Source: Candidatus Brevefilum sp.
GTDB taxonomy: Bacteria; Chloroflexota; Anaerolineae; Anaerolineales; Anaerolineaceae
DNA: 5,775 nt
NCBI GenBank assembly: GCA_007119455.1
Contig: SKPR01000206.1
Location: forward strand, 1-5,775
Direction of reading: 5' to 3'
The position numbers and the translations under genes are program-made. Of the stretch, positions 5,664-5,775 are shown one piece after another. The number at the start of each line of letters is the position of its first letter. Position 1 is the first letter of the stretch. Below the pieces are notes generated by a model. That model was not told where the DNA came from. It was given only the letters and a program-made list of their open reading frames with translations, and searched no databases.

Positions 5664-5775
5664 ATGAAAGTAAACCAAAAACCATTCAACTATGATCAAG
5701 ATTTTCTACAGGTTCGCAATTTTCTCTCTGGGACTTATCGTTTTTACCAACGCTCGGTCAATTGGCGCATTGAAC
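5664..5775 (+). CDS. Probable GNAT family N-acetyltransferase (5' end only)
   Basis: An open frame starts at the ATG at 5664, with AAAGG eight bases upstream, and continues past the right edge. Only 37 residues are visible. The segment YDQDFLQVRNFLSGTYRF followed by SVNWRIE resembles the N-terminal start of GNAT acetyltransferases that read DF..VR.FL.......NW.IERWN. Proteins of this family transfer an acetyl group from acetyl-CoA to an amine; the acetyl-CoA-binding motif would lie beyond the window. The gene probably has its own promoter in the AT-rich region upstream. That it is a real gene is fairly sure; the family is a moderate guess from a short stretch. Confidence 0.58.
   Translation, partial: MKVNQKPFNYDQDFLQVRNFLSGTYRFYQRSVNWRIE

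Overview
The window looks like ordinary chromosome from a moderate-GC anaerobic bacterium. The best guess is a Chloroflexota lineage such as Anaerolineae. That placement is an inference from a C_GCAxxG_C_C redox protein next to a ribokinase, a short NAD-type malic enzyme, uncharacterised membrane proteins and long intergenic regions carrying a degenerate repeat. It rests on general familiarity, not on a marker gene.

Layout: (1) positions 1-1333, minus strand: a ribokinase gene (rbsK) followed 26 bases later by a C_GCAxxG_C_C family redox protein that runs off the left edge. (2) 1334-2135: a long divergent intergenic region. It holds a candidate extended -10 promoter and CG-centred palindromes for rbsK, then copy A of an intergenic repeat containing two tandem 39-40 bp units. 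(3) 2136-3488, plus: a complete short malic enzyme. (4) 3599-5179, plus: a tight two-gene unit. The first gene encodes a two-helix membrane protein with a TPR-like cytoplasmic domain. The second encodes an uncharacterised protein whose strand pattern suggests a (beta/alpha)8 barrel with a GH18-like DxxGxDxE motif and a hydrophobic C-terminal anchor. (5) 5180-5663: a second long intergenic region with a possible terminator hairpin and repeat copy B, which has a single unit. (6) 5664-5775: the start of a probable GNAT acetyltransferase gene, cut by the right edge.

Ribokinase brings ribose into the pentose phosphate pathway, and malic enzyme makes pyruvate and reducing power from malate, so both fit central carbon metabolism. 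The genes at 3599 and 4166 are almost certainly co-transcribed and probably work together at the membrane, but no function can be assigned. The least ordinary items are the repeat pair flanking the three plus-strand genes and the membrane-anchored putative barrel protein. I found no RNA gene, CRISPR array, transposase or phage gene.
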